Assembly: GCF_029968035.1 (NCBI RefSeq)
Contig: NZ_JASCIQ010000045.1
Span: 1 to 64,000, forward strand
Direction: 5' to 3'
DNA length: 64,000 bases
DNA from: Streptomyces cavernicola
GTDB taxonomy: Bacteria > Actinomycetota > Actinomycetes > Streptomycetales > Streptomycetaceae
The notes under the pieces were generated by a model. The model searched no databases, had not been told where the DNA came from, and was given only the letters and a program-made list of their open reading frames with translations. This document shows positions 1 through 8,776 of this stretch, piece after piece. Position numbers and translations under genes: made by a program. Positions within the stretch are counted from its first letter, which is position 1; each line of letters begins with the position of its first letter.

Positions 1-28
1 GGCGTACCCGCGCACCCGGGAACGCCCT

Positions 29-1033
29 TCACCCCTTGCGGAACAGCCGCTTCAGCCCCAGCGCCGCCGCCACGATCAGGGCGATCACGACCGCGCTCCG
101 GGTGAGGCCCCCGTCACCGCCGCCCCCGTCCCCTGCGGCCGCGTCCGAACCCTCCTCCTCCGAACTCCCTTGCTTCGAGGGCGATTTGGATGGTGTACTC
201 CCCACTTCCGCCCCCGGCGCCTCGATCGGCTCGACCTCGCTGCCCCGCCCCTCCGAGCCGTACATCAGCGTCGTGCCGTCCGGGCTGTACGTCACGGACT
301 CGCCCTGCCGCTGGAACGGCACGTCCGCCCGCTCGGGGTCGACCGGCCGACCGCCCTTCCAGGTGTACGCGGTCGCCGCGAAGTAGCCGCGCAGCAGCAG
401 CTGTCGGCCGTCCGGCGAGAACGCGCCGTCGGTGGTCCACAGGTCGACGTCGGCGACGCGGCGGAACGTGTTCGTACCGGACGCGGACAGCTCGGCCGGG
501 CCCTCGTACAGGCCGCCGCCCCCGTCCCGCTGCTTGTCGGCGATGTAGACCCGGCCGGTCTTCGGGTGCACCATCAGCGCCTCGGCGTCCCGCGCCCCGT
601 CGGCGTACTTCACGACGTACTGCGTGGCCTTCACTGTCCGGTCCCGCAGCTGCTTCGGCTCGGGGAGGCGGTAGATCCAGACGTGGTCCCAGGTGCCGCC
701 GAGGTTGTCCCCGATGTCGCCCACGTACAGGTCGCCGTCCGGGCCGATCGACACGCCCTCCACGTCGCGCGGGGCGCCGACGCCGCTGAGCGTGAGCGTG
801 GCGACGGTCTTCCCCGTCCCGGAGTCGACCGCGTAGAGGTGCGCGCCGTCGTCGCTGTCGTTGTGCGTCCAGTAGATCCCCGGGTGCGCACGGCTCGCGG
901 CGAGGCCGCTGGACTCGGTGATGCGGGGGTCCCGGATCGTGAACCCGTCGTTCCCGCCCTCCGCGGCCGCCACGGGCACCGCACCGACCAACACCAGCGC
1001 AACCGCACCGACCCCACCCACAAATGAACGCAT
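29..1033 (-). CDS. Secreted, C-terminally anchored propeller-like protein
   Basis: Predicted 334-residue cell-surface protein of unknown role. The first 25 residues form a signal peptide (MRSF start, hydrophobic core, AAA-EG cleavage region). The body has short repeats of the type DGDLYVGDIGDN and DGTTLMYG, typical of beta-propeller or SMP-30/WD40-like folds. The C-terminus has a Ser/Glu/Gly-rich linker, then one membrane segment and a basic tail (RLFRKG), so it is probably tethered facing outward. The frame stays open far upstream of residue 1, but that part reads antisense through the next genes and is not coding; the start was chosen at the signal peptide. No Shine-Dalgarno sequence is obvious. 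It diverges from the SGNH hydrolase gene. Substrate unknown. Confidence 0.8.
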   Translation of the reverse strand: MRSFVGGVGAVALVLVGAVPVAAAEGGNDGFTIRDPRITESSGLAASRAHPGIYWTHNDSDDGAHLYAVDSGTGKTVATLTLSGVGAPRDVEGVSIGPDGDLYVGDIGDNLGGTWDHVWIYRLPEPKQLRDRTVKATQYVVKYADGARDAEALMVHPKTGRVYIADKQRDGGGGLYEGPAELSASGTNTFRRVADVDLWTTDGAFSPDGRQLLLRGYFAATAYTWKGGRPVDPERADVPFQRQGESVTYSPDGTTLMYGSEGRGSEVEPIEAPGAEVGSTPSKSPSKQGSSEEEGSDAAAGDGGGGDGGLTRSAVVIALIVAAALGLKRLFRKG

Positions 1034-1159
1034 GCGCCCAGACTGCCAGGTGGCGCGTAGGGCCCACGTGTACGCCGGAGTGCGCACCGTCGCGTCCACG
1101 TGTGCAGCCTCACACCGCTGCCCGCCGCCGCGGCCCCCCGCATCCGGAATGATGAGCGG

Positions 1160-1843
1160 ATGCTCAGGCTCCTTTTCGTCGGCGACTCGATGACCATCGG
1201 CAGTGCCGGCGAGCACACCTGGCGCCACCGCATGTGGCAGCACCTGCGCGCCTCGTACGGCGGCCCGTTCCAGATCGTCGGCCCCCGCGAGACGCTCCAC
1301 GACAAGGCGGCCGACGCCCCCGTCTCGCACGAGTACGCGCCCGACGTCGAGCCGGCCTTCCCGCGCCGCCACCTCGCCGGCTGGGGCGAGGGCTGGCTGC
1401 ACATGGCCCCGCTGATCGGCGACACGGTCCGCGAGCACCGGGCCGACCTGCTGCTCGTCTCCCTCGGCCTGATCGACCTCGGCTTCTACACCGACGCCGA
1501 GCAGACCGCCGACAACGTCCGCACCTTCGTCGCCGAGGCCCGCGCCGCCAACCCGCGGGTCGCGCTCGCGGTCCTCCCCGTCATACCCAACATCCGCGCC
1601 CGCACGGACAGTTCGTTCGCCGCCGAGGTCGACCGCTTCAACGAACTCCTCGCGAAGACGGCCGCCGACCTCGACACGGACCGCTCCCCGCTGCTCCTCG
1701 CCTCGGTCCCGGAGTCGTACGACATCGACCTCGACACGTACGACGGCACCCACCCGAACGCCTCCGGCGAACACAAACTCGCGAGCGCGTTCGCCGACGC
1801 GATGCACCAGGCCTGGGACTTGGGCGGGCCGTACGGGGGCTGA
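1160..1843 (+). CDS. SGNH/GDSL-family hydrolase
   Basis: A 227-residue GDSL-type esterase/lipase-like hydrolase. The N-terminus reads LLFVGDSMTIGS, giving the block I nucleophile Ser10, and the C-terminal block DGTHPN supplies the Asp195/His198 pair of the triad. No signal peptide is visible from the chosen ATG, so it is probably cytoplasmic. An in-frame ATG 60 bases upstream would add a stretch with no family similarity, so the later start was preferred. Acyl esters or acetylated sugars are typical family substrates; the actual one cannot be read from sequence. Confidence 0.85.
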   Translation: MLRLLFVGDSMTIGSAGEHTWRHRMWQHLRASYGGPFQIVGPRETLHDKAADAPVSHEYAPDVEPAFPRRHLAGWGEGWLHMAPLIGDTVREHRADLLLVSLGLIDLGFYTDAEQTADNVRTFVAEARAANPRVALAVLPVIPNIRARTDSSFAAEVDRFNELLAKTAADLDTDRSPLLLASVPESYDIDLDTYDGTHPNASGEHKLASAFADAMHQAWDLGGPYGG

Positions 1844-1894
1844 GCCCCCAACCCCCTTGCCTAGAGCCCACTCCACCCACTTCGCTGTACCCCC

Positions 1895-2884
1895 ATGAAG
1901 TACACGCAGCTCGGACGCACGGGACTCAAGGTCAGCCGCCTCGTCCTCGGCACCATGAACTTCGGCCCGCAGACCGACGAGCCGGAGTCGCACGCGATCA
2001 TGGACGCCGCCCTGGACGCGGGCGTCAACTTCTTCGACACCGCCAACGTGTACGGCTGGGGCGAGAACAAGGGCCGTACCGAGGAGATCATCGGCAACTG
2101 GTTCGCCAAGGGCGGCGAGCGGCGCGACAAGGTCGTGCTCGCCACCAAGGTGTACGGGAACATGGCCGGCGACGGACAGCCCTGGCCCAACCACGACCGC
2201 CTCTCCGCGCTCAACATCCGCCGCGCCGTGGACGCCTCCCTCAAGCGCCTGCAGACCGACCACATCGACCTGTACCAGTTCCACCACGTCGACCGCCGCA
2301 CCCCGGTCGAGGAGATCTGGCAGGCCGTGGACGTACTGATCAAGCAGGGCAAGATCCTCTATGCGGGCTCCTCCAACTTCCCCGGCTGGAAGATCGCCCA
2401 GACCAACGAGACCGCCCGCCGCCTCGGCAGTTACGGCCTGGTCAGCGAGCAGTGCCTCTACAACCTGGCCGAGCGCCGCGCCGAGATGGAGGTCATCCCG
2501 GCCGCGCAGGAGTACGGGCTCGGGGTCATCCCCTGGTCGCCGCTGCACGGCGGGCTGCTCGGCGGCGTCATCAAGAAGGAGGCGCAGGGCGGACGCAGGA
2601 CCACCGGCCGCAGCGCCGACGCGCTCGCCAACACGCAGACGCGGGAGAAGGTCCAGCGCTACGAGGACCTGCTCGACAAGCACGGCATCGAGCCCGGCGA
2701 GGCCGCCCTGGCCTGGCTGCTCACCCGCCCCGGCGTGACCGGCCCCATCGTCGGCCCGCGCACCGCCGACCAGCTCGCCTCGGCCCTGCGCGCCGTCGAA
2801 CTCGACCTCGGCGAGGACCTGCTCACGTCCCTGGACGAGATCTTCCCGGGCCCAGGGCCCTCCCCGGAGGCCTTCGCCTGGTAG
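1895..2884 (+). CDS. Aldo/keto reductase
   Basis: A 329-residue NADPH-dependent aldo/keto reductase with the (beta/alpha)8 fold. The catalytic tetrad is visible: Asp48 and Tyr53 (FFDTANVYG), Lys85 (ATKVYG) and His130 (YQFHHVD). The C-terminal part has the cofactor-binding pattern GVTGPIVGPRT. It starts like the voltage-gated-channel beta-subunit-like (YghZ/Kvbeta) branch: MKYTQLGRTGLKVSRLVLGT. It lies 51 bases after the SGNH hydrolase gene on the same strand and could be co-transcribed with it. The substrate is unknown. Confidence 0.92.
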   Translation: MKYTQLGRTGLKVSRLVLGTMNFGPQTDEPESHAIMDAALDAGVNFFDTANVYGWGENKGRTEEIIGNWFAKGGERRDKVVLATKVYGNMAGDGQPWPNHDRLSALNIRRAVDASLKRLQTDHIDLYQFHHVDRRTPVEEIWQAVDVLIKQGKILYAGSSNFPGWKIAQTNETARRLGSYGLVSEQCLYNLAERRAEMEVIPAAQEYGLGVIPWSPLHGGLLGGVIKKEAQGGRRTTGRSADALANTQTREKVQRYEDLLDKHGIEPGEAALAWLLTRPGVTGPIVGPRTADQLASALRAVELDLGEDLLTSLDEIFPGPGPSPEAFAW

Positions 2885-2936
2885 AGCCCCTGGCCAGGCC
2901 GCGTACGCGAGAGGCGTCGGCCGTACGGGGTCAACC

Positions 2937-3023
2937 TCACCCCACGGCCGACGCCACCGCCACGACGACGAACATCAGCACAAGCACACCGGCCATGATC
3001 CGGTTACGGGTCTTCGGGTCCAC
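2937..3023 (-). CDS. 28-residue single-pass membrane peptide
   Basis: A GTG-started frame of 28 codons: a basic head (MDPKTRNR) followed by one hydrophobic segment (IMAGVLVLMFVVVAVASAVG). It begins 9 bases after the stop of thpR and would be read from the same transcript. The tight spacing, strong third-position G/C and clean basic-head-plus-helix design suggest a real small membrane protein. No function is recognised and the ribosome binding site is weak. Confidence 0.5.
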   Translation of the reverse strand: MDPKTRNRIMAGVLVLMFVVVAVASAVG

Positions 3024-3032
3024 GCTTCGAGG

Positions 3033-3605
3033 TTAACCGGCCGCCCCGAGCGGCCAGCGCTCGACCTCCTCGTAGCGCGGCCGCTCCCCCGCGACGCTGC
3101 TGCGCGGCAGTCGGCTCTGCACGAGCGCGAGGTCGCCGACCGTCCACGGTTCGGAGGCGAAGGCGTCGAGGACGTCCACGTACGGCCGCAGGTCGACGGC
3201 GGCGGCGCGGCTGCGGGCGAGGGTGAGGTGCGGGGTGTAGCGGCGGTGGCCGTCCATGGCGATGCCGGCCTTGCGCGCGGCCGCCTCGGACCGCTCGGCG
3301 AGCCGCCGCATCACGTCGACCTCCCCGTCCGCCCCGGCCCACAGCGCCCGGTCCCCGAACCGGCCGCCGCCGCGCAGGGCGAGCCGGAACGCCGGGGTCC
3401 GGTGGGCGGCCCGCGTGAGCCGCTCCCGCAGCTCGGGCAGGGTCTCCTCGGGCACGTCCCCCATGAACGCCAACGTGAAGTGCCAGCCGCCCGGCTCGGT
3501 CCACCGCAACCCGTCGGCCCCGGGCAGCCGCCTCAACTCACGTACTTCGGCGGCCAGTTCATCGACGACCGCCCCCGGCGGCAGAACAGCGACGAAGAGT
3601 CTCAT
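3033..3605 (-). CDS. thpR: RNA 2',3'-cyclic phosphodiesterase (2'-5' RNA ligase family)
   Basis: A 190-residue 2H phosphoesterase. Both HxTx catalytic motifs are present: HFTL at residues 42-45 and HLTL near residue 132. The family opens 2',3'-cyclic phosphates on RNA ends and can ligate 2'-5' bonds in vitro. The start is MRLFVAVLPPG, the normal family N-terminus. The frame continues upstream through a GC-rich repeat region, but that extension is low-complexity and not coding. Confidence 0.9.
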   Translation of the reverse strand: MRLFVAVLPPGAVVDELAAEVRELRRLPGADGLRWTEPGGWHFTLAFMGDVPEETLPELRERLTRAAHRTPAFRLALRGGGRFGDRALWAGADGEVDVMRRLAERSEAAARKAGIAMDGHRRYTPHLTLARSRAAAVDLRPYVDVLDAFASEPWTVGDLALVQSRLPRSSVAGERPRYEEVERWPLGAAG

Positions 3606-4104
3606 CGCCCCAGTCTGCCCTTCGGCCGCCGCCCGGCCTACGGACAGCCCTGGGGCTCCGCCCCGGAGCCCCGGCCGCCCTTTCGCCCGCTGCACCGTCG
3701 TGGCCATGAACCGGGGCTCCGCCCCGAACCCGGCCGTTCTCCGCCCGCGGCACCGTCGCGCCCGCTCGCGCAGTTCCCCGCGCCCCTGAACCAACCGGGC
3801 CTTCGCCCCGAACCCCGTCGCTCTTCGCCTGAGCCACCGCTGCGGTTGCTCGCGCAGTTCCCCGCGCCCCTGAAAGGACAGCCCCTGACGGGCCCATCGC
3901 GGCCCAAAATCAGCCCCTCCGGCGTTTGAGGAGCGGGGGTCCGGGGGCTGGCCCCCGTGCCGACGGCGGCCACGCGGCGGCAGCCGCATATCGGACACAG
4001 CCGGGAAGGGGCGGGGAGGGGATCAAAACAACCGCCCCCCGCACGCCGAAAGGGCCTCCCCGTACGAGAAATCCGTACCGGGAGACCCCTGAGGCGTCAC
4101 AGCC
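3606..4104. repeat. Intergenic repeat cluster, no gene
   Basis: This 499-base gap holds no credible gene. It is made of degenerate copies of modules seen elsewhere in the window: CGCGCAGTTCCCCGCGCCCC at 3767-3786 and again at 3851-3870, the CTCCGGCGTTTGAGGAGCGG module at about 3917-3936, several GGGGCTCCGCCCC palindromes, and a GGGAAGGGGCGGGG end at 4003-4016. It lies between the 5' end of thpR and the 3' end of the MFS gene. Confidence 0.7.
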
Positions 4105-5505
4105 TCACGCCGCCGTCGCGAGCCGCTCCCGCGGCACGAAGCGGACCTGCGGATGCCCGTGATGCATGCCGACCTTCAGGCGCAGGCCGCCGAGGCGGGC
4201 CAGGACCAGGCCGACCGTGGCCGCGGCGAGCGCGGAGATCAGGCCGCCCGCGGCGAAGCCGATGCGGGCGCCGTACGTGTCGGTGATCCAGCCGACGAGG
4301 GGCGCACCCAGCGGCGTACCGCCGGTGAAGACCATCATGAAGAGGGCCATCACACGGCCCCGCATGATCGGGTCGGTGGCCATCTGGATGCTGGAGTTGG
4401 CGGTCACGTTGACCGTCAGGCCCAGCATGCCGAGCGGCACGAGCAGCGCGGCGAACAGCCAGAACGCGGGCGCGAAGGACGCCACGATCTCAAGGAGCCC
4501 GAAGCCGAGCGCGGCCGCGACGAGGAGCCGCAGGCGCGAGGTGGCGCGGCGGGCGGCGAGCAGCGCACCGGCCAGCGAACCGGCCGCCATCAGCGTGTTG
4601 AGCAGGCCGTACGTCCCCGCGTCACCGCCGAAGACGTCGTCGACGAAGGCGCTGAGCCAGATCGGGAAGTTGAACCCGAACGTGCCGATGAACCCGACGA
4701 GGACGATCGGCCAGATCAGCTCGGGCCGCCCGGCGACGTACTTGAGCCCTTCCTTCAGCTGCCCCTTGCCGCGCGGCGCCCGCTCCACCTTGTGCAGCTC
4801 GGCCGTGCGCATCAGGGCGAGGCCGGCGAGCGGCGCCAGGAACGAGACGCCGTTGAGCAGGAACGCCCAGCCGCTGCCGACCGCGGTGATCAGGACACCG
4901 GCGACGGCGGGTCCGACCAGGCGCGCGGACTGGAAGTTGGCGGAGTTCAGGCTGACGGCGTTGGCCAGCTGGTCCTTGCCGACCATCTCCGACACGAAGG
5001 TCTGCCGCGCCGGGTTGTCGACGACGGTGACGAGGCCGAGCAGGAACGCGGTCAGGTAGACGTGCCACACCTGGACGTGCCCGCTGAGCGTGAGCACACC
5101 GAGCGCGGCGCCGGTCAGACCCATCGCGGCCTGGGTGAAGAAGAGCAGCTTGCGCTTGGGCAGCCGGTCGACGAGGACACCGCCGTAGAGCCCGAAGAGC
5201 AGCATCGGCAGGAACTGCAGCGCGGTGGTGACACCGACGGCGGTGGCGGAGCCGGTGAGGCTCAGCACCAGCCAGTCCTGGGCGATGCGCTGCATCCAGG
5301 TGCCGGTGTTGGAGACGACTTGGCCCGTGAAGAAGAGCCGGTAGTTCCGGATCTTCAGCGAGCTGAACATGCTCGGCTTACGGGAGTCGGTGCCGCCAGA
5401 GGGGCGACCCGAAGGGTCTCCGGCAAGGGCGGTGGTGGGTGACGGGCGGGCGGGGTCGTGGGTGGCTGGTGCGGGGGCGGAGTCTGCTCCGGATCCCGTA
5501 CTCAA
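4105..5505 (-). CDS. MFS transporter (EntS/MFS_3-like)
   Basis: A 466-residue major facilitator with about twelve membrane segments. The cytoplasmic N-terminus (first ~45 residues) is Pro/Ser/Gly-rich, followed by MFSSLKIRNYRLFFTGQVVS, the typical start of the MFS_3 exporter family, and a DRLPKRK loop after TM2-3. The TTG start at 5505 is supported by an AAGGAGG ribosome binding site (5516-5522 on the complement). It lies 36 bases after a marR gene and is probably its regulated efflux partner. The cargo is unknown. Confidence 0.88.
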   Translation of the reverse strand: MSTGSGADSAPAPATHDPARPSPTTALAGDPSGRPSGGTDSRKPSMFSSLKIRNYRLFFTGQVVSNTGTWMQRIAQDWLVLSLTGSATAVGVTTALQFLPMLLFGLYGGVLVDRLPKRKLLFFTQAAMGLTGAALGVLTLSGHVQVWHVYLTAFLLGLVTVVDNPARQTFVSEMVGKDQLANAVSLNSANFQSARLVGPAVAGVLITAVGSGWAFLLNGVSFLAPLAGLALMRTAELHKVERAPRGKGQLKEGLKYVAGRPELIWPIVLVGFIGTFGFNFPIWLSAFVDDVFGGDAGTYGLLNTLMAAGSLAGALLAARRATSRLRLLVAAALGFGLLEIVASFAPAFWLFAALLVPLGMLGLTVNVTANSSIQMATDPIMRGRVMALFMMVFTGGTPLGAPLVGWITDTYGARIGFAAGGLISALAAATVGLVLARLGGLRLKVGMHHGHPQVRFVPRERLATAA

Positions 5506-5541
5506 AGGGGTTCGCCTCCTTGGTACTTGGCGTTGGTGCGG

Positions 5542-5982
5542 TTACTGCAGGTGGGCGAGCTTCTCCAGGACGGGTGCGGCTGCGCGCAGCTTCTCCCACT
5601 CCGCCTCGTCGAGGCCCTCGGCCAGCTGGGCCAGCCAGGCGTTCCGCTTGCGGCGGCTCTCGTCGAGCATCGCCTCGGCGGTCTCGGTCTGGCTGACCAC
5701 CTTCTGGCGGCGGTCCTCGGGGTGCGGTTCGAGCCGGACCAGGCCCTTGGCTTCGAGCAGCGCCACGATGCGGGTCATCGACGGCGGCTGTACGTGCTCC
5801 TTGCGGGCGAGCTCGCCCGGGGTGGCCGAGCCGCAGCGGGCGAGGGTGCCGAGCACCGACATCTCGGTCGGGCTCAGCGACTCGTCGACCCGCTGGTGCT
5901 TCAGGCGGCGCCCGATGCGCATGATCGCGGAACGGAGTGCGTTCACGGCGGCTACGTCGTCGCCATGGGAGAGGTCCGGCAT
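5542..5982 (-). CDS. MarR-family transcriptional regulator
   Basis: A winged-helix MarR regulator of about 146 residues. The DNA-binding core is visible: LSPTEMSVLGTLARCG, GELARKEHVQPPSMTRIVAL and the wing LVRLEPHPEDRRQ. The chosen start is the ATG at 5982 (MPDLSHGDD). A TATGCT hexamer just upstream would start transcription at about this ATG, giving a leaderless message. An ATG at 5994 would add four residues. It is first in an operon with the MFS exporter and probably represses it and itself. Confidence 0.85.
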   Translation of the reverse strand: MPDLSHGDDVAAVNALRSAIMRIGRRLKHQRVDESLSPTEMSVLGTLARCGSATPGELARKEHVQPPSMTRIVALLEAKGLVRLEPHPEDRRQKVVSQTETAEAMLDESRRKRNAWLAQLAEGLDEAEWEKLRAAAPVLEKLAHLQ

Positions 5983-5987
5983 GTTCG

Positions 5988-6013
5988 TTAGCATAACTCA
6001 TTACCCTGACTAA
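5988..6013. promoter_or_regulatory. Candidate MarR operator/promoter
   Basis: An AT-rich island in GC-rich DNA just upstream of marR. It starts with TTAG and ends with CTAA; the outer parts form an imperfect inverted repeat (TTAGCA against TGACTAA). On the complement it overlaps a TTCTTT / TATGCT promoter-like pair with 16-base spacing. Autoregulation by the MarR protein is inferred from position only. Confidence 0.45.
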
Positions 6014-6128
6014 AGAACAGCCCATTACCGAGCTGCCCGGAAGCGAAATCGCCCTAGATCACCCGTACGAGTGAGTCGGCTGCGAAAAGTGACACACCGC
6101 CCGTCGGCGTCCGGCGACCCTGAGGGGC

Positions 6129-6311
6129 ATGGAGACCAACGTGCTCAGCCTGCGCATAGACGGAGAGCTGCTCGACCGGCTCCGGGGTCATGCCGCGAAA
6201 AGAGGAATGAGCGTCCAGGACTATGTGGTCCGGACGCTCATTCGCGACGACTTCGACGAGCGGTTCAAAACGGCGGTCGAGGAGACGGAGAAGTTCTACG
6301 GCGTGACGTGA
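6129..6311 (+). CDS. Ribbon-helix-helix (Arc/CopG-like) small protein
   Basis: A 60-residue protein with the ribbon-helix-helix pattern: beta strand NVLSLRIDGELLDRL, then two helices (GHAAKRGMSVQDYVVRTLI). The acidic tail DDFDERFKTAVEETEKFYG is the part that in antitoxins usually contacts a toxin, but no toxin gene is adjacent, so it may be an orphan DNA-binding protein. TGAGGGG lies immediately before the ATG. Confidence 0.75.
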   Translation: METNVLSLRIDGELLDRLRGHAAKRGMSVQDYVVRTLIRDDFDERFKTAVEETEKFYGVT

Positions 6312-6377
6312 GCGCCCGCAGGCCCCCGGCCGGTTGACGAATCGCATCCCATGATCATCGAGCTCGTTGATCACGGC

Positions 6378-6578
6378 ATGAAAAAGCTGATGACCCGCCT
6401 GTCCCTCGCCCTGACGTTCTGCGCCGCGGCCGCCGGAACAGCGGCCGCGGACGAGACCCACACGAACTCGCACAACGCCCCCGTCGTCACGCTCGTGCAC
6501 ACCGGTCAGATCGACGACCCGATGGAGGACGTGCTCGAGCACACGCTCCTCATCGGCGGCAAGCACAGGTGGCAGTAG
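6378..6578 (+). CDS. Small secreted protein
   Basis: A 66-residue exported protein: MKKLMTRLSLALTFCAAAAG is a clear signal peptide, cleaved near TAAA-DE. The mature part of about 43 residues contains VVTLVHTGQIDDPMEDVLEH and ends GGKHRWQ; it has no cysteine and no known domain. An ATG at 6351 would add nine residues ahead of the signal peptide and was not chosen. It converges with the purine permease gene. Function unknown. Confidence 0.6.
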   Translation: MKKLMTRLSLALTFCAAAAGTAAADETHTNSHNAPVVTLVHTGQIDDPMEDVLEHTLLIGGKHRWQ

Positions 6579-6603
6579 GCCCCGCCCGCGCCGGCCCCGG
6601 GGC

Positions 6604-8049
6604 TTACGTCAGCTGAAGTGCCGGCATCAGGTAGTAGAAGGCGAACACCGCGGAGACCGCGTACATCGCGATCGGCACCTCGCGGGCGCGGCCCGCGGCC
6701 ACGCGCAGCACGGTGAAGGTGATGAAGCCGATGCCGATGCCGTTCGTGATCGAGTACGTGAACGGCATCATCATCATCGTCAGGAACGCCGGGATCGCGA
6801 TCGTGTAGTCCTTCCAGTCGATCGCGCCGATCGAGCCGGACAGGATCAGGAAGCCCACCGCGAGCAGTGCCGGAGTCGCCGCCCCGGACGGCACCATCGT
6901 GGCGACCGGCGTGAGGAACAGCGCGACCGCGAAGAGACCGCCGGAGACGATGTTCGCGAATCCGGTACGGGCGCCCTCGCCGACGCCCGCCGTCGACTCC
7001 ACGAAGCAGGTGGTGGCCGAGGACGAGCTGACGCCGCCCGCGGCGACCGCGATGCCGTCGACGAACAGGACCTTGTTCATGCCCGGCATGTTGTCGTTCT
7101 CGTCCATCAGCTCGGCCTCCTCGCCGACGGCCATGATCGTGCCCATCGCGTCGAAGAAGGTGGAGAGCAGCACGGTGAAGACGAACAGGCAGCCGGTGAG
7201 CAGGCCGACCTTGTCGAAGCCGCCGAAGAGGCTGACCTGACCGACGAGCCCGAAGTCCGGCGAGGCGATCGGGTTGCCCGGCCACTTCGGCGTGGTCAGG
7301 CCCCAGGACGGCACCTCGGTGACGGCGTTGATGACCATCGCGACGACCGTCATGACGACGATGGAGATGAGGATCGCGCCCGGCACCTTGCGGACGATCA
7401 GCGCGAGCGTGAGCAGCACTCCGAGGACGAAGACCAGGACCGGCCAGCCGTTGAGGTGGCCGTCGCCGCCCAGCTGCAGCGGGACGGTGGTGTGCGCGGC
7501 GTCCGGGATGCGCGAGACGAAGCCGGCGTCGACGAGGCCGATCAGCATGATGAACAGGCCGATGCCGATGGCGATGCCCTTGCGCAGACCGAGCGGCACG
7601 GCGTTCATGACCCGCTCGCGCAGACCGGTGGCGACGAGCAGCATCACGACGAAGCCGGCGAGGACCACCATGCCCATCGCGTCGGGCCAGCTCATCCGCG
7701 GGGCGAGCTGCAGGGCGACGACGGTGTTCACACCGAGTCCGGCGGCGAGCGCGATCGGGACGTTGCCGATGACGCCCATCAGGAGCGTGGTGAACGCGGC
7801 CGTGAGCGCGGTCGCGGTGACCAGCTGGGCGTTGTCCAGCTGGTGGCCGTACATGTCCTTCGCGCTGCCGAGGATGATCGGGTTGAGCACGATGATGTAG
7901 GCCATCGCGAAGAAGGTCGCGAAGCCGCCGCGGACCTCGCGGGCCAGGGTCGAACCCCGCTCAGTGATCTTGAAGTACCGGTCGAGTGCGCCGGTGGGCA
8001 CCCCCGACGGGGACTGCTTGGGGTCGTCGACCGTGGCCGAGGGGGTCAT
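6604..8049 (-). CDS. NCS2-family purine (adenine/guanine/hypoxanthine) permease
   Basis: A 481-residue inner-membrane nucleobase:proton symporter of the AzgA/PbuG-like branch. Family marks are the N-terminal ALDRYFKITERGSTLAREV, then GGFATFFAMAYIIVLNP, the half-helix region GLGVNTVVALQLAP, and SSSATTCFVESTAGVGEGAR in the second repeat. The GTC ATG start is preceded by GAGG at good spacing. It diverges from a DUF2530 gene across an AT-rich promoter region. Purine specificity is inferred from the subfamily. Confidence 0.92.
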   Translation of the reverse strand: MTPSATVDDPKQSPSGVPTGALDRYFKITERGSTLAREVRGGFATFFAMAYIIVLNPIILGSAKDMYGHQLDNAQLVTATALTAAFTTLLMGVIGNVPIALAAGLGVNTVVALQLAPRMSWPDAMGMVVLAGFVVMLLVATGLRERVMNAVPLGLRKGIAIGIGLFIMLIGLVDAGFVSRIPDAAHTTVPLQLGGDGHLNGWPVLVFVLGVLLTLALIVRKVPGAILISIVVMTVVAMVINAVTEVPSWGLTTPKWPGNPIASPDFGLVGQVSLFGGFDKVGLLTGCLFVFTVLLSTFFDAMGTIMAVGEEAELMDENDNMPGMNKVLFVDGIAVAAGGVSSSSATTCFVESTAGVGEGARTGFANIVSGGLFAVALFLTPVATMVPSGAATPALLAVGFLILSGSIGAIDWKDYTIAIPAFLTMMMMPFTYSITNGIGIGFITFTVLRVAAGRAREVPIAMYAVSAVFAFYYLMPALQLT

Positions 8050-8276
8050 GCGTGAACCTCAGACGTTCATGGCGGAGCTCGCCGAAGGAGTGCTGTGGGG
8101 GTGGCCGAGTCGCGCTCGCCTTGGAGCTTCTTACGAAGAAAAGCAGTCAGACTCAGGCCGTTTCAGTATGAATACATAAAGCAAAAATCGCTATCTCCGC
8201 GCGTAGACCCTTGCGGGGACTGGGTTTCACCGGACCCCGCCCGCCGCCGGGCACGGGCCCTCGTAAGCTTGTGCAC
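8050..8276. promoter_or_regulatory. Divergent promoter region, permease / DUF2530
   Basis: A 227-base gap between two divergent genes. The stretch 8160-8200 is markedly AT-rich (ATGAATACATAAAGCAAAAA) and is the likely promoter zone for the permease. No purine riboswitch fold was recognised. Confidence 0.4.
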
Positions 8277-8633
8277 ATGGCGAAGTGGACTGCGAAGCAC
8301 GAGGCGCCGGAGCCCCTTGAAGGCCCCGTCGTCGCCACCATCACGGGCGGCACGATCCTCTGGTTCGTCCTCTTCCTCGTGCAGCTCCCCTTCTACGGCT
8401 GGTTCGACGACCGCGGCCAGACCTGGTGGGTGTGGACCTGCCTGGCCGGCGCGGGCCTCGGCTGCATCGGCATCTGGTACGTACGGGGGCGCGACGCGGC
8501 GCTCAAGCGGCATGCGGCGCAGCAGGCGGCGGCAGCGGAGTCGGTGGCGACGGCGGAGCCGAAGTCGGCCGAGGCCGCGGGCTCCGCGGGCACGGCCTCG
8601 GCTCAGGCCGCGTCGACGGAGCCGACTCCGTAG
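8277..8633 (+). CDS. DUF2530 membrane protein
   Basis: A 118-residue protein with two membrane helices (TITGGTILWFVLFLVQLPFY and WWVWTCLAGAGLGCIGIWYV) and an Ala/Glu-rich cytoplasmic tail. This matches DUF2530, a small actinobacterial family. It starts at ATG (MAKWTAKHEAPEPLEGP); in-frame upstream codons look non-coding. Divergent from the NCS2 permease. Function unknown. Confidence 0.8.
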   Translation: MAKWTAKHEAPEPLEGPVVATITGGTILWFVLFLVQLPFYGWFDDRGQTWWVWTCLAGAGLGCIGIWYVRGRDAALKRHAAQQAAAAESVATAEPKSAEAAGSAGTASAQAASTEPTP

Positions 8634-8672
8634 CCCTCAGGTAGTGCGGCCTGGCCCTCAGGTAGTCCGGCC
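8633..8672. repeat. Tandem 21-bp repeat
   Basis: Two near-identical copies (8633-8651 and 8654-8672) of GCCCTCAGGTAGTxCGGCC, one base different, starting in the stop codon of the DUF2530 gene. Probably a local duplication of non-coding DNA. Confidence 0.7.
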
Positions 8673-8776
8673 CCCTAGTACGCAGGTCGGACAACCCCCA
8701 AGGGTCTCCCTGACCCGTCCCTGATTCCCCGGCGCTCGACGGGTGAACGGCGGCCCCGGCCCGTACCGTCGAGACC

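Noticed and set aside
1034..2683. Long minus-strand frame upstream of the secreted propeller-like protein
   Set aside because: It reads antisense through the SGNH hydrolase and aldo/keto reductase genes; the signal peptide marks the real start at 1033.
8050..8276. Purine riboswitch upstream of the NCS2 permease
   Set aside because: No conserved three-way junction sequence could be matched; only an AT-rich promoter zone is visible.
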